A program made the translations under genes and the position numbers. Under the pieces are notes generated by a model. It saw only the letters and a program-made list of their open reading frames with translations. It was not told where the DNA came from and made no database searches. A stretch of 34,266 bases of DNA from an uncultured Sphingomonadales bacterium (lineage in GTDB: Bacteria; Pseudomonadota; Alphaproteobacteria; Sphingomonadales; Sphingomonadaceae), in assembly GCA_903868245.1 (NCBI GenBank), contig CAIPUN010000020.1:1-34266 (forward strand), read 5' to 3'. Of this stretch, positions 8,576 through 23,481 are shown piece after piece. The number at the start of each line of letters is the position of its first letter. Within the stretch, counting starts at the first letter, position 1.

Positions 8576-8584
8576 TATGCCCCC

Positions 8585-9715
8585 TTACGCCAACAGGCGA
8601 TCATTCACGACCTTGCCATCTTTGGTCAGGCGAATTGCTGCGGTAATTTCATCATCATCGGGCAACACAGGTTTGCCAGCTTCCTTATCCCAAAAGGCGG
8701 AGAGGAAGTTGAACAGATTGCGTGCGTAAAGCGCCGATGCGTCCGCCGCCAAATGCGCTGGCGTGTTGCTGTAGCCGATAATTTTCACGCCATGCTTGAT
8801 GACGATTTCGTCGGCTTTTGATCCTTCGACATTGCCACCTTGCGCAACGGCAAGGTCAAAAATGACGGAGCCAGGCTTCATACTCGCGATTTGCGCATCC
8901 GATACCAAACGGGGCGCTGGGCGGCCCGGGATCAACGCGGTTGTAATAACGATATCCTGCTTGGCGATATGCGCGGAGACCAGTTCGGCTTGCGCAGCCT
9001 TATATTCGTCCGACATTTCAGTCGCATATCCACCAGCGCCCTCGCCTTCGATCCCGGCGACATTCTCAACAAAAATAGCTTTGGCGCCCAAGGATTCAAT
9101 CTGCTCCTTGGTGGCTGAACGCACATCGGTTGCCGATACTTGCGCGCCCAATCGGCGTGCCGTGGCAATCGCCTGAAGTCCGGCAACGCCAACGCCCATG
9201 ATAAAGGCCTTTGCGGCACTTACGGTGCCTGCAGCAGTCATCATCATCGGAAAGGCGCGACCATAGACCGAAGCTGCCTCAATCACAGCTTTATAGCCGG
9301 ACAGGTTTGACTGCGACGACAATATGTCCATCGATTGCGCACGCGTAATGCGCGGCATGAATTCCATCGCCAACGCTTCTACGCCTGCCTTGGCATAAGC
9401 ATCCACGCGTGCACGCTGACCAAAAGGATCGAGGCCTGCAACCAACCAAGCGCCGGGCTTCATGCCCTTCAGCGCCTTTGGATCTGGCCCTTGGACGCCA
9501 AGGACAATGTCAGCGTCCTTTAGGACTGAAGACAGATTGCCAACAGAAGCGCCCGCATTTTCATAATCGCTATCACCGATGGACGCTCCCGTCCCAGCTG
9601 CATTCTCGACCGAAACCGTCGCGCCTAATGCGATGAATTTCTTGACGGTTTCAGGGGACGCAGAAACGCGGGTTTCGCCTTGGGTGGTTTCCTTCAGGAC
9701 AGCGATTTTCACCAT
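8585..9715 (-). CDS. pntA1: NAD(P) transhydrogenase alpha subunit, NAD-binding part (PntA1/PntAA)
   Basis: A 376-residue soluble domain I related to alanine dehydrogenase: KIAVLKETTQGETRVSASP at the N-terminus, a Rossmann motif GVGVAGLQAIATARRLGA near residues 173-190, and GRPAPRLV plus PGSVIFDLAVAQGGN in the NAD site. It binds NADH on the cytoplasmic face of the complex. Its ATG follows the stop of the subunit IV-like gene with no gap (TAAATG), so it is probably translated by reinitiation or coupling. The split into pntA1 and pntA2 is normal for alphaproteobacteria. Confidence 0.95.
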   Translation of the reverse strand: MVKIAVLKETTQGETRVSASPETVKKFIALGATVSVENAAGTGASIGDSDYENAGASVGNLSSVLKDADIVLGVQGPDPKALKGMKPGAWLVAGLDPFGQRARVDAYAKAGVEALAMEFMPRITRAQSMDILSSQSNLSGYKAVIEAASVYGRAFPMMMTAAGTVSAAKAFIMGVGVAGLQAIATARRLGAQVSATDVRSATKEQIESLGAKAIFVENVAGIEGEGAGGYATEMSDEYKAAQAELVSAHIAKQDIVITTALIPGRPAPRLVSDAQIASMKPGSVIFDLAVAQGGNVEGSKADEIVIKHGVKIIGYSNTPAHLAADASALYARNLFNFLSAFWDKEAGKPVLPDDDEITAAIRLTKDGKVVNDRLLA

Positions 9716-9850
9716 TTAAGCCGCGCGACTTGCGATGATCAGAACCACGATGGCGGTGACAACCGCCGATAATATTGCGCCCCATTTGAAAAGCGTGATG
9801 AAACCCGCATAGGTTTCTTTTGCAGGTCCTAGGTCGTGATCGTTAGCCAA
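9716..9850 (-). CDS. aa3-type cytochrome c oxidase subunit IV-like microprotein
   Basis: A 44-residue ORF with a short polar N-terminus (ANDHDLGPAKETYAGF) and one membrane helix (roughly residues 22-41, AILSAVVTAIVVLIIAS). This pattern is that of the bacterial aa3-oxidase subunit IV family. It starts with TTG at 9850, supported by a perfect GGAGG five bases upstream (9856-9860), and stops immediately before the pntA1 ATG. Co-translation with the transhydrogenase rather than with oxidase genes suggests the family label may hide a different job, for example a small transhydrogenase-associated subunit; that is inference. Confidence 0.8.
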   Translation of the reverse strand: MANDHDLGPAKETYAGFITLFKWGAILSAVVTAIVVLIIASRAA

Positions 9851-10020
9851 AACAGCCTCCTTCTAAACTATATTCCCTGTGAGCTTTAACTGGTGATTTT
9901 CTAATGCTCAAGCACGTTGAACAAAGAAAATGTCATCGCGCCAAAATGGGTACTTTAACTCGACCGCTTTACAATTCTGCGCACTGCCAACGACAATTGC
10001 TGCAAGGCTTGTTCAGCGGA

Positions 10021-10440
10021 TTAGACATTCTTGCCCAACAAAGCCTGTGTGATCCAAAAGCCCACCAACGAGGCAGAGCCTGTCAGGAATGTTCCCCAAA
10101 TAATGTCGAGGATGGTGACTTTCGTGCTCCACACTTTCAACGTGGCATAATTGGTCAGGTCATAGGTCATGTAACAAAAAAAGCCCATCAGCGCGCCCCA
10201 GATAAGTGCGGTCTGCCACTTGCCGGTCAACAACGCTGGCCCAACGGCGAAGATCATCATGCCCAAAATATACAGCAGATAGAAAATAATCGCCGGCCCC
10301 ATACGAAAGCCGCCCTTCATCAACAATTCGCCGATTTCTGGCTGATATAGGCGCGTGTACATGGTCCGTAGCCATACGCTGTCGATGACCGCAAACGCGA
10401 TGCCAGTTGCAATATACCCGATGATATATTTCATAAGCAT
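10021..10440 (-). CDS. DUF2177-family integral membrane protein
   Basis: A 139-residue protein with four hydrophobic segments and the conserved early D-S-V-W-L of this family (AVIDSVWLR), plus MTYDLTNYATLKVWS in the second half. The function of the family is not established. ATG 10440 has GAGGGGG seven bases upstream; a second ATG two codons in is possible. It is transcribed toward the pnt operon but 170 bases lie between, so it is probably a separate unit. Confidence 0.85.
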   Translation of the reverse strand: MLMKYIIGYIATGIAFAVIDSVWLRTMYTRLYQPEIGELLMKGGFRMGPAIIFYLLYILGMMIFAVGPALLTGKWQTALIWGALMGFFCYMTYDLTNYATLKVWSTKVTILDIIWGTFLTGSASLVGFWITQALLGKNV

Positions 10441-10500
10441 TTCAGATCCCCCTCAAAATTGCCCGAAAACTGCCAAACGATGAAAGCAGGGTCAATGCAG

Positions 10501-12930
<2,430 letters not shown>

Positions 12931-12945
12931 ACTGCCCAAAAAAAG

Positions 12946-13527
12946 TTACAGCAAAAGCAGTTGCGCCACAGGCGCGAAGCTTTTCCGGTGCAAAGGTGTC
13001 GGACCATGCTCCTGCAGCGCGGCCATATGGTCGGGTGTTCCATAGCCTTTATTCTTTTCCCAACCATAATGCGGGTATTGCGCAGCGGCGGCACGCATCA
13101 TTCGGTCGCGATGTTCTTTGGCAATGATCGAGGCTGCGGAAATACACGGTTCAATCGCATCGCCACCGACAATAGCCCGCGCTGGCCAACGCCATTCAGG
13201 ACGGCGACCGGCGGGGGTCATATTTCCATCAACCAATATCTCAAGCGGGTCGCAGCCAAGTTTTGTGCACAAAGCTTCTACCGCCAAGGTCATGGCCAAC
13301 ATTGTTGCGCCAAATATGTTCAGGCGGTCAATTTCTTCGACCTCAACCACGCCCACCGCCCAATGGCAACGACGTTTTATAGTGGCTTCCAACGCCGCAC
13401 GGCGCGCAGCGGTTAGTTTTTTGCTGTCATCCAGCCCAGATGGGCGCGGCTTGGACAAGAAAACGGCCGCCGCGACCACCGGCCCTGCAAGCGGCCCACG
13501 TCCCGCCTCATCTACGCCGAAGATCAT
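12946..13527 (-). CDS. rnhB: Ribonuclease HII
   Basis: Removes ribonucleotides from RNA-DNA duplexes during replication and repair. The 193-residue protein begins with the signature [15 protein letters not shown] (Asp6, Glu7), has LVDGN (Asp100) and [11 protein letters not shown] (Asp141), completing the four-acid site. The frame can be extended to a TTG at 13536, but ATG 13527 overlaps the thiD stop as ATGA and gives the standard N-terminus, so it was chosen. It is the last gene of the glmM-thiD-rnhB unit. A run of seven T on the minus strand follows the stop within a few bases, without a clear hairpin. Confidence 0.94.
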   Translation of the reverse strand: MIFGVDEAGRGPLAGPVVAAAVFLSKPRPSGLDDSKKLTAARRAALEATIKRRCHWAVGVVEVEEIDRLNIFGATMLAMTLAVEALCTKLGCDPLEILVDGNMTPAGRRPEWRWPARAIVGGDAIEPCISAASIIAKEHRDRMMRAAAAQYPHYGWEKNKGYGTPDHMAALQEHGPTPLHRKSFAPVAQLLLL

Positions 13528-14666
13528 ATCCGCCAATCAGGGTAGCGACGGTTTTCGCCAGCATTGTATAGGCACACAATATTGCCCGCCGGATCGAGCA
13601 AGCGCGCTTCACGCCAGCCCCAGCTTTCATCCTGTGGCAACTGTTCAAACGCAAAGCCTTGGCTGGCCAGCTCCGTTACCCAAGCATCCAGCCGTTTGCT
13701 TTCAAAATACACTATGGTCGATGGCGTGATATCATCGCAGTGATGTATGGAAAAGGTGACGCCATTGGGCGTTTCAAATCGCGCATATCCGTTGGCCGGG
13801 CTATCAACAATCAACTGAAGACCAAGCGCCATGTAAAAATTGACGGACGCCGCATAATCAGAGCAACCAACGGTCACATGATTGAGCGACGGGCCAGCGA
13901 CCATCGCATCCTCACGCACCGATTGATGCCCCATCGGACCATGTCCTTGACCAAGCTCCGGCGCGTCGCGCAGAGCAAGCCGCACAAACAAACGCGCCCG
14001 TTCTACGGCGGGCACAAGCTCCATCCCCTGGCCTAGTCCCGTTGCGATGGCCGACGACAATGTGCACCCAGTGCCATGTGTACTGCGCGTCTGTATCCGT
14101 GCGCCGCGCCAGCTTTCGCTCTGCCCAGGCGCGAGATGTAGTTCGTCAATAATATCATCTCCGTCCGCATGACCGCCCTTGATCAGCAATGGAAACCGTT
14201 GGGCGAGCAAGGCATCTTTGCCACCCAAAGCCTCCAGTTCCGGCAAGTTAGGCGTGGTCAGCGTGGCAAGCTGCATCAGCCGTTCAAACGCAGATATGGT
14301 ATCTGGATCCGCTAACACGGCCCCGCTCGTTGCAACCATGACGGGGTCGAATATGATCGGGCAAGACAGGTCCGAAAGACTGTCGGCTACCGCATGCGCG
14401 GTCGCAGCATTGCCAATCATCCCGATTTTGACAGCATCAACGCCAATGTCGCTGACAACCGCATTGATTTGGTCAATCACCATTTGCGTCGGAATCATAT
14501 GCACGGCATCGACGCCTAGCGTATTTTGCGCGGTAATCGCGGTCACTGCCGTCATGGCATAGCCACCTAGCATGGTAACCGTTTTAATATCCGCCTGGAT
14601 CCCTGCGCCGCCGCCACTGTCAGAACCAGCGATAATCAATATGCGGGCGGGCACGCCTTTCATCAT
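13524..14666 (-). CDS. thiD: Hydroxymethylpyrimidine (phospho)kinase ThiD fused to a C-terminal VOC/glyoxalase-like domain
   Basis: A 380-residue, single-frame fusion. Residues 1-245 are Thi[19 protein letters not shown] at the N-terminus, [22 protein letters not shown] and the anion-hole/catalytic segment [10 protein letters not shown] with Cys201. It phosphorylates HMP and HMP-P in thiamine synthesis. Residues about 258-373 form one VOC module ([22 protein letters not shown] and [12 protein letters not shown]) with candidate metal ligands His263, His308/309 and Glu353. ThiD is normally ~265 residues and ends after the kinase. The start is ATG 14666, overlapping the glmM stop (TGATG); an ATG at 14663 is equally possible, and the frame extends to 14696 inside glmM. 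No TPP riboswitch was recognised upstream. Confidence 0.9.
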   Translation of the reverse strand: MMKGVPARILIIAGSDSGGGAGIQADIKTVTMLGGYAMTAVTAITAQNTLGVDAVHMIPTQMVIDQINAVVSDIGVDAVKIGMIGNAATAHAVADSLSDLSCPIIFDPVMVATSGAVLADPDTISAFERLMQLATLTTPNLPELEALGGKDALLAQRFPLLIKGGHADGDDIIDELHLAPGQSESWRGARIQTRSTHGTGCTLSSAIATGLGQGMELVPAVERARLFVRLALRDAPELGQGHGPMGHQSVREDAMVAGPSLNHVTVGCSDYAASVNFYMALGLQLIVDSPANGYARFETPNGVTFSIHHCDDITPSTIVYFESKRLDAWVTELASQGFAFEQLPQDESWGWREARLLDPAGNIVCLYNAGENRRYPDWRI

Positions 14667-16006
14667 CAGGATGCAGCGATCCTGACCGCGTCGCAAATGC
14701 TGTCGACAATCCGATTAACCTGCGCTGCGTCATCGCCCTCCGCCATCACGCGGATGACTGGCTCAGTCCCCGACGGACGAATTACCAAACGGCCATTGCC
14801 CGCCAGCTCGGCCTCAGCCTTTGCGATAACGGCCTGAACATCTGGATTATCAAGCGGCTTGCCACCTGAAAAGCGAACATTTTTGAGCAATTGGGGGACG
14901 GGATCGAAAAGGTGCAGCACTTCACTCGCGGGCTTCCCGCTCGCAACAAGCTGGGTCAGCACCTGCAGCGCCGCAACGGTGCCATCGCCTGTGGTTGCAT
15001 GATCCAGCATAATCATATGGCCAGATTGCTCCCCACCGACATTGATGCCGTGCTTGCGCATTTCTTCGAGGACATAACGGTCGCCGACTTTCGCGCGAAT
15101 GAGGCGCAAGTCCTGCGACTCCAGATACCGCTCAAGGCCCAAATTGGACATCACCGTCGCGACAATACCCCCGCCCGTCAGCTTGCCGCTGCGGTTCATT
15201 GCGGAGCCAAGCAATGCCATGATCTGGTCGCCGTCTACTACGCGGCCATGTTCGTCAACGACGATCAATCGATCCGCATCGCCATCAAGCGCAATGCCAA
15301 TATCGGCGCCAGCTGCAACTACGGTTTCCTGCAAAGTTACAACATGCGTTGAGCCGACCTTGTGATTGATATTCTTGCCATTGGGGTCAATTCCAATTGC
15401 CGTTACCTTCGCACCCAGTTCCCAAATCGCGGTCGGCGCGACTTGATATGCTGCGCCATTGGCGCAATCGAGCACCACATGTAGACCGTCGAAACGGATA
15501 TGTTCAGGCACCGATGCCTTTACTGCATGAATATAGCGGCCCCGGCTGTCTTCAATACGCCGCGCACGCCCCACATCAGCCGCGTCGGCCAATGGAAGCG
15601 ACCCATCTAGTAAAGCTTCAATCGCCAGTTCGTCCGCGTCAGAAAGTTTAAAGCCGTCAGGACCAAAAAGCTTAATGCCATTATCCTCATAGGGGTTGTG
15701 GCTGGCCGAAATCATCACGCCCAAATCGGCGCGCATCGACCGCGTGAGCAATGCGACGGCTGGCGTTGGGATCGGACCAAACTGGACCACGTCCATGCCA
15801 ACGCTGGTAAATCCGGCGACAAGCGCATTTTCAATCATATAGCCGGAAAGGCGCGTGTCTTTGCCAATAACAACGCGATGCTTATGACCGCCACGAAGAA
15901 AATGCGTGCCCGCTGCTTGACCGACTTTCATTGCCATTTCCGGCGTCATGGCACCCGCGTTACTACGCCCCCTGATGCCGTCTGTACCAAAATATTTTCG
16001 CGCCAT
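14666..16006 (-). CDS. glmM: Phosphoglucosamine mutase
   Basis: Converts glucosamine-6-phosphate to glucosamine-1-phosphate for UDP-GlcNAc, peptidoglycan and LPS. The protein is 446 residues, as usual. It begins [10 protein letters not shown], has the phosphoserine loop [12 protein letters not shown] (Ser102), the metal loop LDGDADR, EQSGH, and the C-terminal phosphate-binding RPSGTEP. It is the first gene of the minus-strand unit and is divergent from the symporter gene across 96 bases. Confidence 0.96.
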   Translation of the reverse strand: MARKYFGTDGIRGRSNAGAMTPEMAMKVGQAAGTHFLRGGHKHRVVIGKDTRLSGYMIENALVAGFTSVGMDVVQFGPIPTPAVALLTRSMRADLGVMISASHNPYEDNGIKLFGPDGFKLSDADELAIEALLDGSLPLADAADVGRARRIEDSRGRYIHAVKASVPEHIRFDGLHVVLDCANGAAYQVAPTAIWELGAKVTAIGIDPNGKNINHKVGSTHVVTLQETVVAAGADIGIALDGDADRLIVVDEHGRVVDGDQIMALLGSAMNRSGKLTGGGIVATVMSNLGLERYLESQDLRLIRAKVGDRYVLEEMRKHGINVGGEQSGHMIMLDHATTGDGTVAALQVLTQLVASGKPASEVLHLFDPVPQLLKNVRFSGGKPLDNPDVQAVIAKAEAELAGNGRLVIRPSGTEPVIRVMAEGDDAAQVNRIVDSICDAVRIAAS

Positions 16007-16102
16007 GTACGTCCCTGCTCTTTTGCGGTCGTTATTTGATTTTTTCGTGCCGCTAAGCCTCTCCCTTGCATAGGGAGCAACAGGCTGGCAAGACCCGATG
16101 CT

Positions 16103-17333
16103 ATGTCAAACGCTACACGTATTCTCCTCGCGCTCGTCATTGGTCTTGCCCTTGGAATTTTCGCCGCCGCACAAGTGCCCTTTATAGGTACGAAAATTGC
16201 CTATTGGCTCGATATTGTCGGCTCCTTGTGGCTTAACGGCCTTCGTATGACAGTGGTGCCTTTGGTCGTCGCACTACTGATCACCGGTATCGTCAAAAGC
16301 GCCGAGGCGGCCCGCGCTGGCCCCATGGCTGCGCGCACAGTAACGTGGATTGTAGTCATGATGTGCCTCTCTGCGGCCATGGGCGCTCTGTTGACGCCAT
16401 CATTGCTATCCATCTGGCCAATGCCATCTGAGAGTGCGGCGGCGTTGCGCGCGGCTCTTACAGGTGTTCCAGCGGTAGCGGAGCAGCCTCCGTTGCGAGA
16501 CTTTCTTGTCGCTTTGGTGCCGACCAATCCCATTGCTTCAGCAGCCAATGATTCGATTCTACCGCTTCTGATCTTCACTTTAGTATTTGCCTTTGCGGTC
16601 ACGCGCCTCACGCAGGGCCCAAGAGCGCAAATGGCCGGTTTTTTCAGCGCGCTCGCCGATGCCATGGTCATTGTCATTGAATGGGTGCTCAAACTCGCAC
16701 CCATCGGTGTATTTGCCTTATCCTTTGTCGTTGGCGCAAGGTCCGGACTCGCGGCACTTGGCGCAGTTGCCCATTATATCGTCACGGTTTCTATCGTCGG
16801 CATCATCGTTGGTGGCTTCGCCTATCTGGTCGCCATGTTTGCCGGTAAGGTACGCTTAAGCGAATATGCACGGCAGATCGCACCAGTGCAGGCCTTTGCC
16901 GTATCAACACAATCGTCGCTCGCAAGCTTGCCGCTGATGCTGAAAAAGGCAGAGGCGCTGGGCGTACGTGAATCGACCGCTGGATTGGTCCTGCCTATGG
17001 CCGTCGCTTTGTTGCGCGTTACGGGTCCGGCCATGAACTTGGCTGTCGCTTTATATGTGGCAAACTGGTTTGGTTTGGAACTCAGCGGTTTCGATTATGG
17101 CTTCGCAATTTTTATTGCGGCATTGACATCCATGGGTGCCGTGAGCTTACCTGGTTCGGTAAGCTTCGTGACTTCCATCGCGCCTATCTGCTTGGCACTG
17201 GGCATCCCGATTGAGCCTTTGGCCCTGTTGATTGCGGTCGAAACACTGCCCGATATATTCCGCACCACTGGTAATGTGCAGATGGACGTTGCGCTGGCCA
17301 CAGCCATAGAGGCATCTGAGAAGGACAAAGTTG

Positions 17334-17347
<14 letters not shown>
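16103..17347 (+). CDS. Dicarboxylate/amino acid:cation symporter (DAACS family, divergent)
   Basis: A 414-residue membrane protein with the DAACS (GltP/DctA) layout: eight hydrophobic segments, [19 protein letters not shown] early, [19 protein letters not shown], and the serine-rich hairpin [10 protein letters not shown]. The NMDGT motif that binds sodium and substrate in characterised members is absent; the equivalent stretch reads [17 protein letters not shown]. Substrate is therefore uncertain. No clear Shine-Dalgarno precedes ATG 16103. The stop lies inside the next gene (14-base overlap), so the two are probably co-translated. Confidence 0.85.
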
Positions 17348-18325
<978 letters not shown>

Positions 18326-18329
<4 letters not shown>

Positions 18330-19003
18330 AGGCCGACCCAACGGAAAAGGCCAGCGCCGCCTACGCCCCAATATGGGTGCGCCCATGTGGCGATCATCCA
18401 AATCAGAATGCCTGCGCCCCATGGGCCAATGCCCGCACGCAACAAGGCGGCGGGGCGGACAACAAAATGCGTGCGACGCAACCACTGTGCCCACTGCCCA
18501 CCCATCAAATTGCGCTTCTTAATTTCTTGCGCCTTTGAACCGGCCAGGGCCAAGAAGACAAGACTGCCTGCAAAGATGAAATTGTCGATACGTGGCGCAA
18601 CAAGAATGTGCCCCGCCCCCCCAAAAGCAAAGCCCCACATCATGGGATGCCGGGTCGCTATAAACACCCCCGCGGGGGTTTGCGCAGCCAGTGCGTGGGG
18701 CACACCGGGAAGCGAAGGGTTGCGGATGAACGAACCTGCAAACAGTACCGCCGCTATCAGCGTAAGTGCGCTCGCGGCCACCCAAAGAATATCACCCACA
18801 GGCCAAAGACCGTTAGACTTTGGAGATGCCCCAAATGCGATAATCATCCACACAAATGTCACGAGCGATATGGTCGAATAGACGCCCATAAAGCCATTTG
18901 CTCCGAACCGACGGACCAAAGGTGCGCGCAAGGGATGCGACATCAAAAAATGGCTGCCAACGAACGAGATACTCGCTGCAACCAATGCTAGATAATCACC
19001 CAA
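18326..19003 (-). CDS. NnrU-family integral membrane protein
   Basis: A 225-residue protein with about six hydrophobic segments and the family hallmark ATRHPMMWGFAFGGAGH, related to NnrU and, at fold level, to isoprenylcysteine-methyltransferase-like proteins. NnrU was named from denitrifiers, but no denitrification genes are nearby, so the role is unknown. The start is a TTG at 19003: AGGAGG (19011-19016) lies exactly seven bases upstream and no suitable ATG follows before the first helix. It ends in a 4-base convergent overlap with the aldo/keto reductase. Confidence 0.85.
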
Positions 19004-19052
19004 AATGCCACCTCCTCCCCATTCAACATCTTGTTGTTATAGTATAATTTTA

Positions 19053-20341
19053 TCAGCGATCATATGCCTTTGGTAAATCCCCTTCGGTAGGACGCGCATA
19101 ACGGTCACGTAGGCGGTTCTGACGATTGCCGAGCGGTTGCTCCACACCGTCGATGATAACCATCGTGGCTGCACTGGAAAGTTCGAGCGGGTCGCCGTCC
19201 CAGAGCACGACATCCGCCGCCTTTCCTGCTTTCAAGCTTCCAAGACGGTCGCCAACGCCCATGATCTCGGCAGGAACCGAGCTGATTGCGGCGAAAGCCT
19301 CATCCCAGGTCAGCCCCGTTGCCCCGGGCACATATTGAAGGCTCACAATATTACCGGCATATTGTGTGGTGTAGCGCAATTGGTGGGAATCCCTATCATT
19401 GATCATACCAATGGCGACTGTCACACCGGCGTCCTTCATACGACCAATGTTGCTTTGCGTCGCACCCAGCATTTCGAATGTTGCGGGTAAATCATTGAGC
19501 GCCGATGCAATGACAGGAATGCCCGCTTTTGCAAGTTCGCGGGCGACCCGCCAACCTTCGCTCACGCCTACAAACACCATTTTAATTGCTGGAAATTCCC
19601 GCTTTAATTCCATAAGCCGCAGCATGTCATTTGCGCCTTCAACATGGATGAGCAAACGAGTGTCCCCGCGAAGGACGGACAACAACGCCTTGGCATCCTC
19701 GGCCTTCAACAAATCATCGTCAAACGTATCACGTCCAGCAGCATAATCTTGGGCTTCACGCAGCATAGCGCGGAAGTGCAGATGCGTTCCCGCACGGCTT
19801 CCACCCGCAGAAGCAGCGCCCTCTTCGCCGAACTCGGCAAATTGGAATGCACGGGCTTTTGTGACCGGGTTACTGTCTGCCCCAAGGTCGGCAATGGCGC
19901 CCTGACCTGCAAAGATACTGTCTGCAGACTCTGGTGCAACCACCGCGCGTGTGACACCCGAAGAACGGTTTACAGCAAAGGGCGACCGAAATGGGTCAAT
20001 CGCCGGCGCAACGTCGATAGCGGCAGAAAATCCACTTCGACCGCCACTCTTGTCATTGGTGCCGTTGACCGCATCCACTTCAGCTAGGCCAAGGCGGGAG
20101 AAACCAGCAAATACACCTGGCGTTACCCATTTGCCCGCGGCGTCAATCTGACGTGCGCCTGATGGTATGGCAACAGTGGCACCCGCAGCAACGATTTTGC
20201 CGTCGCGGATGACGACAGTTCCGCCTTCAATCGGCGCACTGCCATCCCCGACCACGACGCGGCCACCCGTAATCGCAATGGTTTCGGCAGCAACTGGCGT
20301 TGCAAAGGCTGCCAAAGAAGCGGCGGCATAGAGGAAATGCC

Positions 20342-20345
<4 letters not shown>
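19053..20345 (-). CDS. Exported amidohydrolase-superfamily protein lacking the usual metal ligands
   Basis: A 430-residue protein with a signal peptide (cleavage likely after residue 20, PVAA) and the amidohydrolase framework: TIAITGGRVVVGDGSAPIEGG, KWVTPG and a C-terminal LGSLKAGKAADVVLWDGDPLE. The metal-binding HxH that follows VTPG in active enzymes is missing: VFAGFSR occupies that place (Phe82 and Arg84 where His is expected). Where the neighbouring paralogue has FHHAVES and HSDDEN this protein has VGVSEG and INDRDS. It is probably non-catalytic or unusual. ATG 20345 overlaps the stop of the upstream amidohydrolase (ATGA), so the two are made together, likely in the periplasm. Confidence 0.88.
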
Positions 20346-21742
<1,397 letters not shown>

Positions 21743-21746
21743 ATGC

Positions 21747-23348
21747 TTATGCTGCCTTTTCTTCTGCAGTGTCTTCGTCCTTAAGCGTGTCAAGGTGCAT
21801 CAGGCGCTTCACAAGAGGTGATACCAGCAGCACGACCACGCCGATGGCAATGGTGATGTAACCGATCTGTTCATAGACGTTGATCAGGCCCTCACGTGTC
21901 ATTGCTCCATCATGACCGCCCGTTGCAGCGCCGATGACGCCAGCAAGGAAGTTGCCGCCCGCAGTGGCAAAGAACCAAGCCCCCATGATCAGCGACGCCA
22001 TGGTCGCCGGTGCAAGCCGGTTCATTGCCGATAGCCCGACTGGCGAGAGGCAAAGCTCTGCAGTGGCGGCGAATAGGTAAAAAGCAAAGATGAACAACAC
22101 CGGCACCAGAGTATCGGAACCAACGCTGTTCGCACCCCAGACCAGAACAAGGTTCGCAAAGCCAATCTGCGCCAGCGCGATACCGAATTTGGCAGGAGTC
22201 GAAGGCTCAAGTCCGCGGCGGCCGAGCCACACCCAAAGACCCGCAAAGATTGGACCCAGTAGGATAATGTAGATTGGGTTAATCGACTGGAAGATCGACG
22301 CAGGCACGCCCTGACGATCAACAAAGCGGTCGGTGAACAGGTTCATGCTACCACCCGCCTGTTCGAACAGCGCCCAAAACAGGGGCTGCAACGCCAACAG
22401 GAAGAGGATGGCATAGATGCGGTGGCGCGCCTCTACATCTAGCTTGAACGACTGTAGCAGCACATAGCCGAGCAACAGCACGCCAAGGCCAAGAAGCAAC
22501 CAGCCATAAAAGCCCTGATACTGGATCAGTAGCCAGATACCGGCAACAGCAGCAAGGCCGATGCCATAAATGCCATATTCGGTCGACTTGGTCATAGGAG
22601 CCGGTGCTTCGCCGCGGCCCATAAGCAAAGGCTTGCCGAATACAAACACGATCAGGCCCAGCAACATACCGAGGCCAGCTGCGCCAAAGCCATAAGACCA
22701 GCCATAGGTTTCACCAAGATAACCAGCAAATATTGTACCGATCGCAGCGCCCACGTTAATGCCCATGTAGAAAATGGTATAGGCACCGTCACGACGCACA
22801 TCAGTGCGCGGATAGAGTTGGCCAACAATCACGGAGATATTGGCCTTAAGGAAGCCCGAGCCGACAATGATGAAGGCCAAAGCCAGCCAGAATATGTTTA
22901 TCGCGGGATCCGCCTGTTTCACCAATGGGTCGGTAACGCCCGCCAAACCTTCAAATGCCATCAAGACATGGCCGAAGGTCAGCAGGACCGCACCGAATGC
23001 CACCGCCTTACGCTGGCCTAGATACCGGTCAGCAAGCCACCCACCGAGAACCGGCGTGATGTAAACAAGGCTGGTATAAGCGCCATAGATCAGGTTCGAT
23101 TGACCGTCGGAAAAGAGCCAGTGCTTTGTAAGATATAGGATAAGCAGGGCACGCATCCCATAATAGGAAAAACGCTCCCACATCTCTGCAAAGAAGAGAA
23201 CATAGAGACCACGCGGGTGGCCGGCAAACTCAGGCTCCTTGCGCGTCGCGATATATGCCCCGCCAAGCAGAAAGAAACCCAGAACCGCAGCTGCAATCGC
23301 TGTGATCCAATCCTGCTCCTGCCAAAGCGCAATGTCTTTTAGCCCCAT
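21747..23348 (-). CDS. POT-family proton-coupled oligopeptide transporter
   Basis: A 533-residue major-facilitator protein of the PTR2/POT family: EMWERFSYYGMRALLILYL (the ExxERFxYYG proton-coupling motif), GGWLADRYLGQRKAV, and FLKANISVIVGQLYPRTDVRRDGAYTIFYMGIN split over the PTR2 signatures. About 14 membrane helices are expected. It imports di- and tripeptides with protons. The frame extends to 23411, but ATG 23348 has GAGGGG seven bases upstream (23356-23361) and gives the usual N-terminus. It heads a three-gene operon with the two amidohydrolases and is divergent from the nitroreductase. Confidence 0.94.
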   Translation of the reverse strand: MGLKDIALWQEQDWITAIAAAVLGFFLLGGAYIATRKEPEFAGHPRGLYVLFFAEMWERFSYYGMRALLILYLTKHWLFSDGQSNLIYGAYTSLVYITPVLGGWLADRYLGQRKAVAFGAVLLTFGHVLMAFEGLAGVTDPLVKQADPAINIFWLALAFIIVGSGFLKANISVIVGQLYPRTDVRRDGAYTIFYMGINVGAAIGTIFAGYLGETYGWSYGFGAAGLGMLLGLIVFVFGKPLLMGRGEAPAPMTKSTEYGIYGIGLAAVAGIWLLIQYQGFYGWLLLGLGVLLLGYVLLQSFKLDVEARHRIYAILFLLALQPLFWALFEQAGGSMNLFTDRFVDRQGVPASIFQSINPIYIILLGPIFAGLWVWLGRRGLEPSTPAKFGIALAQIGFANLVLVWGANSVGSDTLVPVLFIFAFYLFAATAELCLSPVGLSAMNRLAPATMASLIMGAWFFATAGGNFLAGVIGAATGGHDGAMTREGLINVYEQIGYITIAIGVVVLLVSPLVKRLMHLDTLKDEDTAEEKAA

Positions 23349-23481
23349 TTGCAATCCCCTCGATAATCTTAAAGTGGACGGTCTTCGCCGCCTGTTTCTC
23401 TGTTGCGTCATCTAACTGAAAAATCGGATCTGTGAAGAATTTTGTTGCGCTTGTTACAGCTTTTCGACGAACAGCAGGGTT

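Noticed and set aside
14667-16102. TPP riboswitch controlling thiD
   Set aside because: thiD is inside an overlapping operon behind glmM; no THI-box-like sequence recognised in the glmM upstream region.
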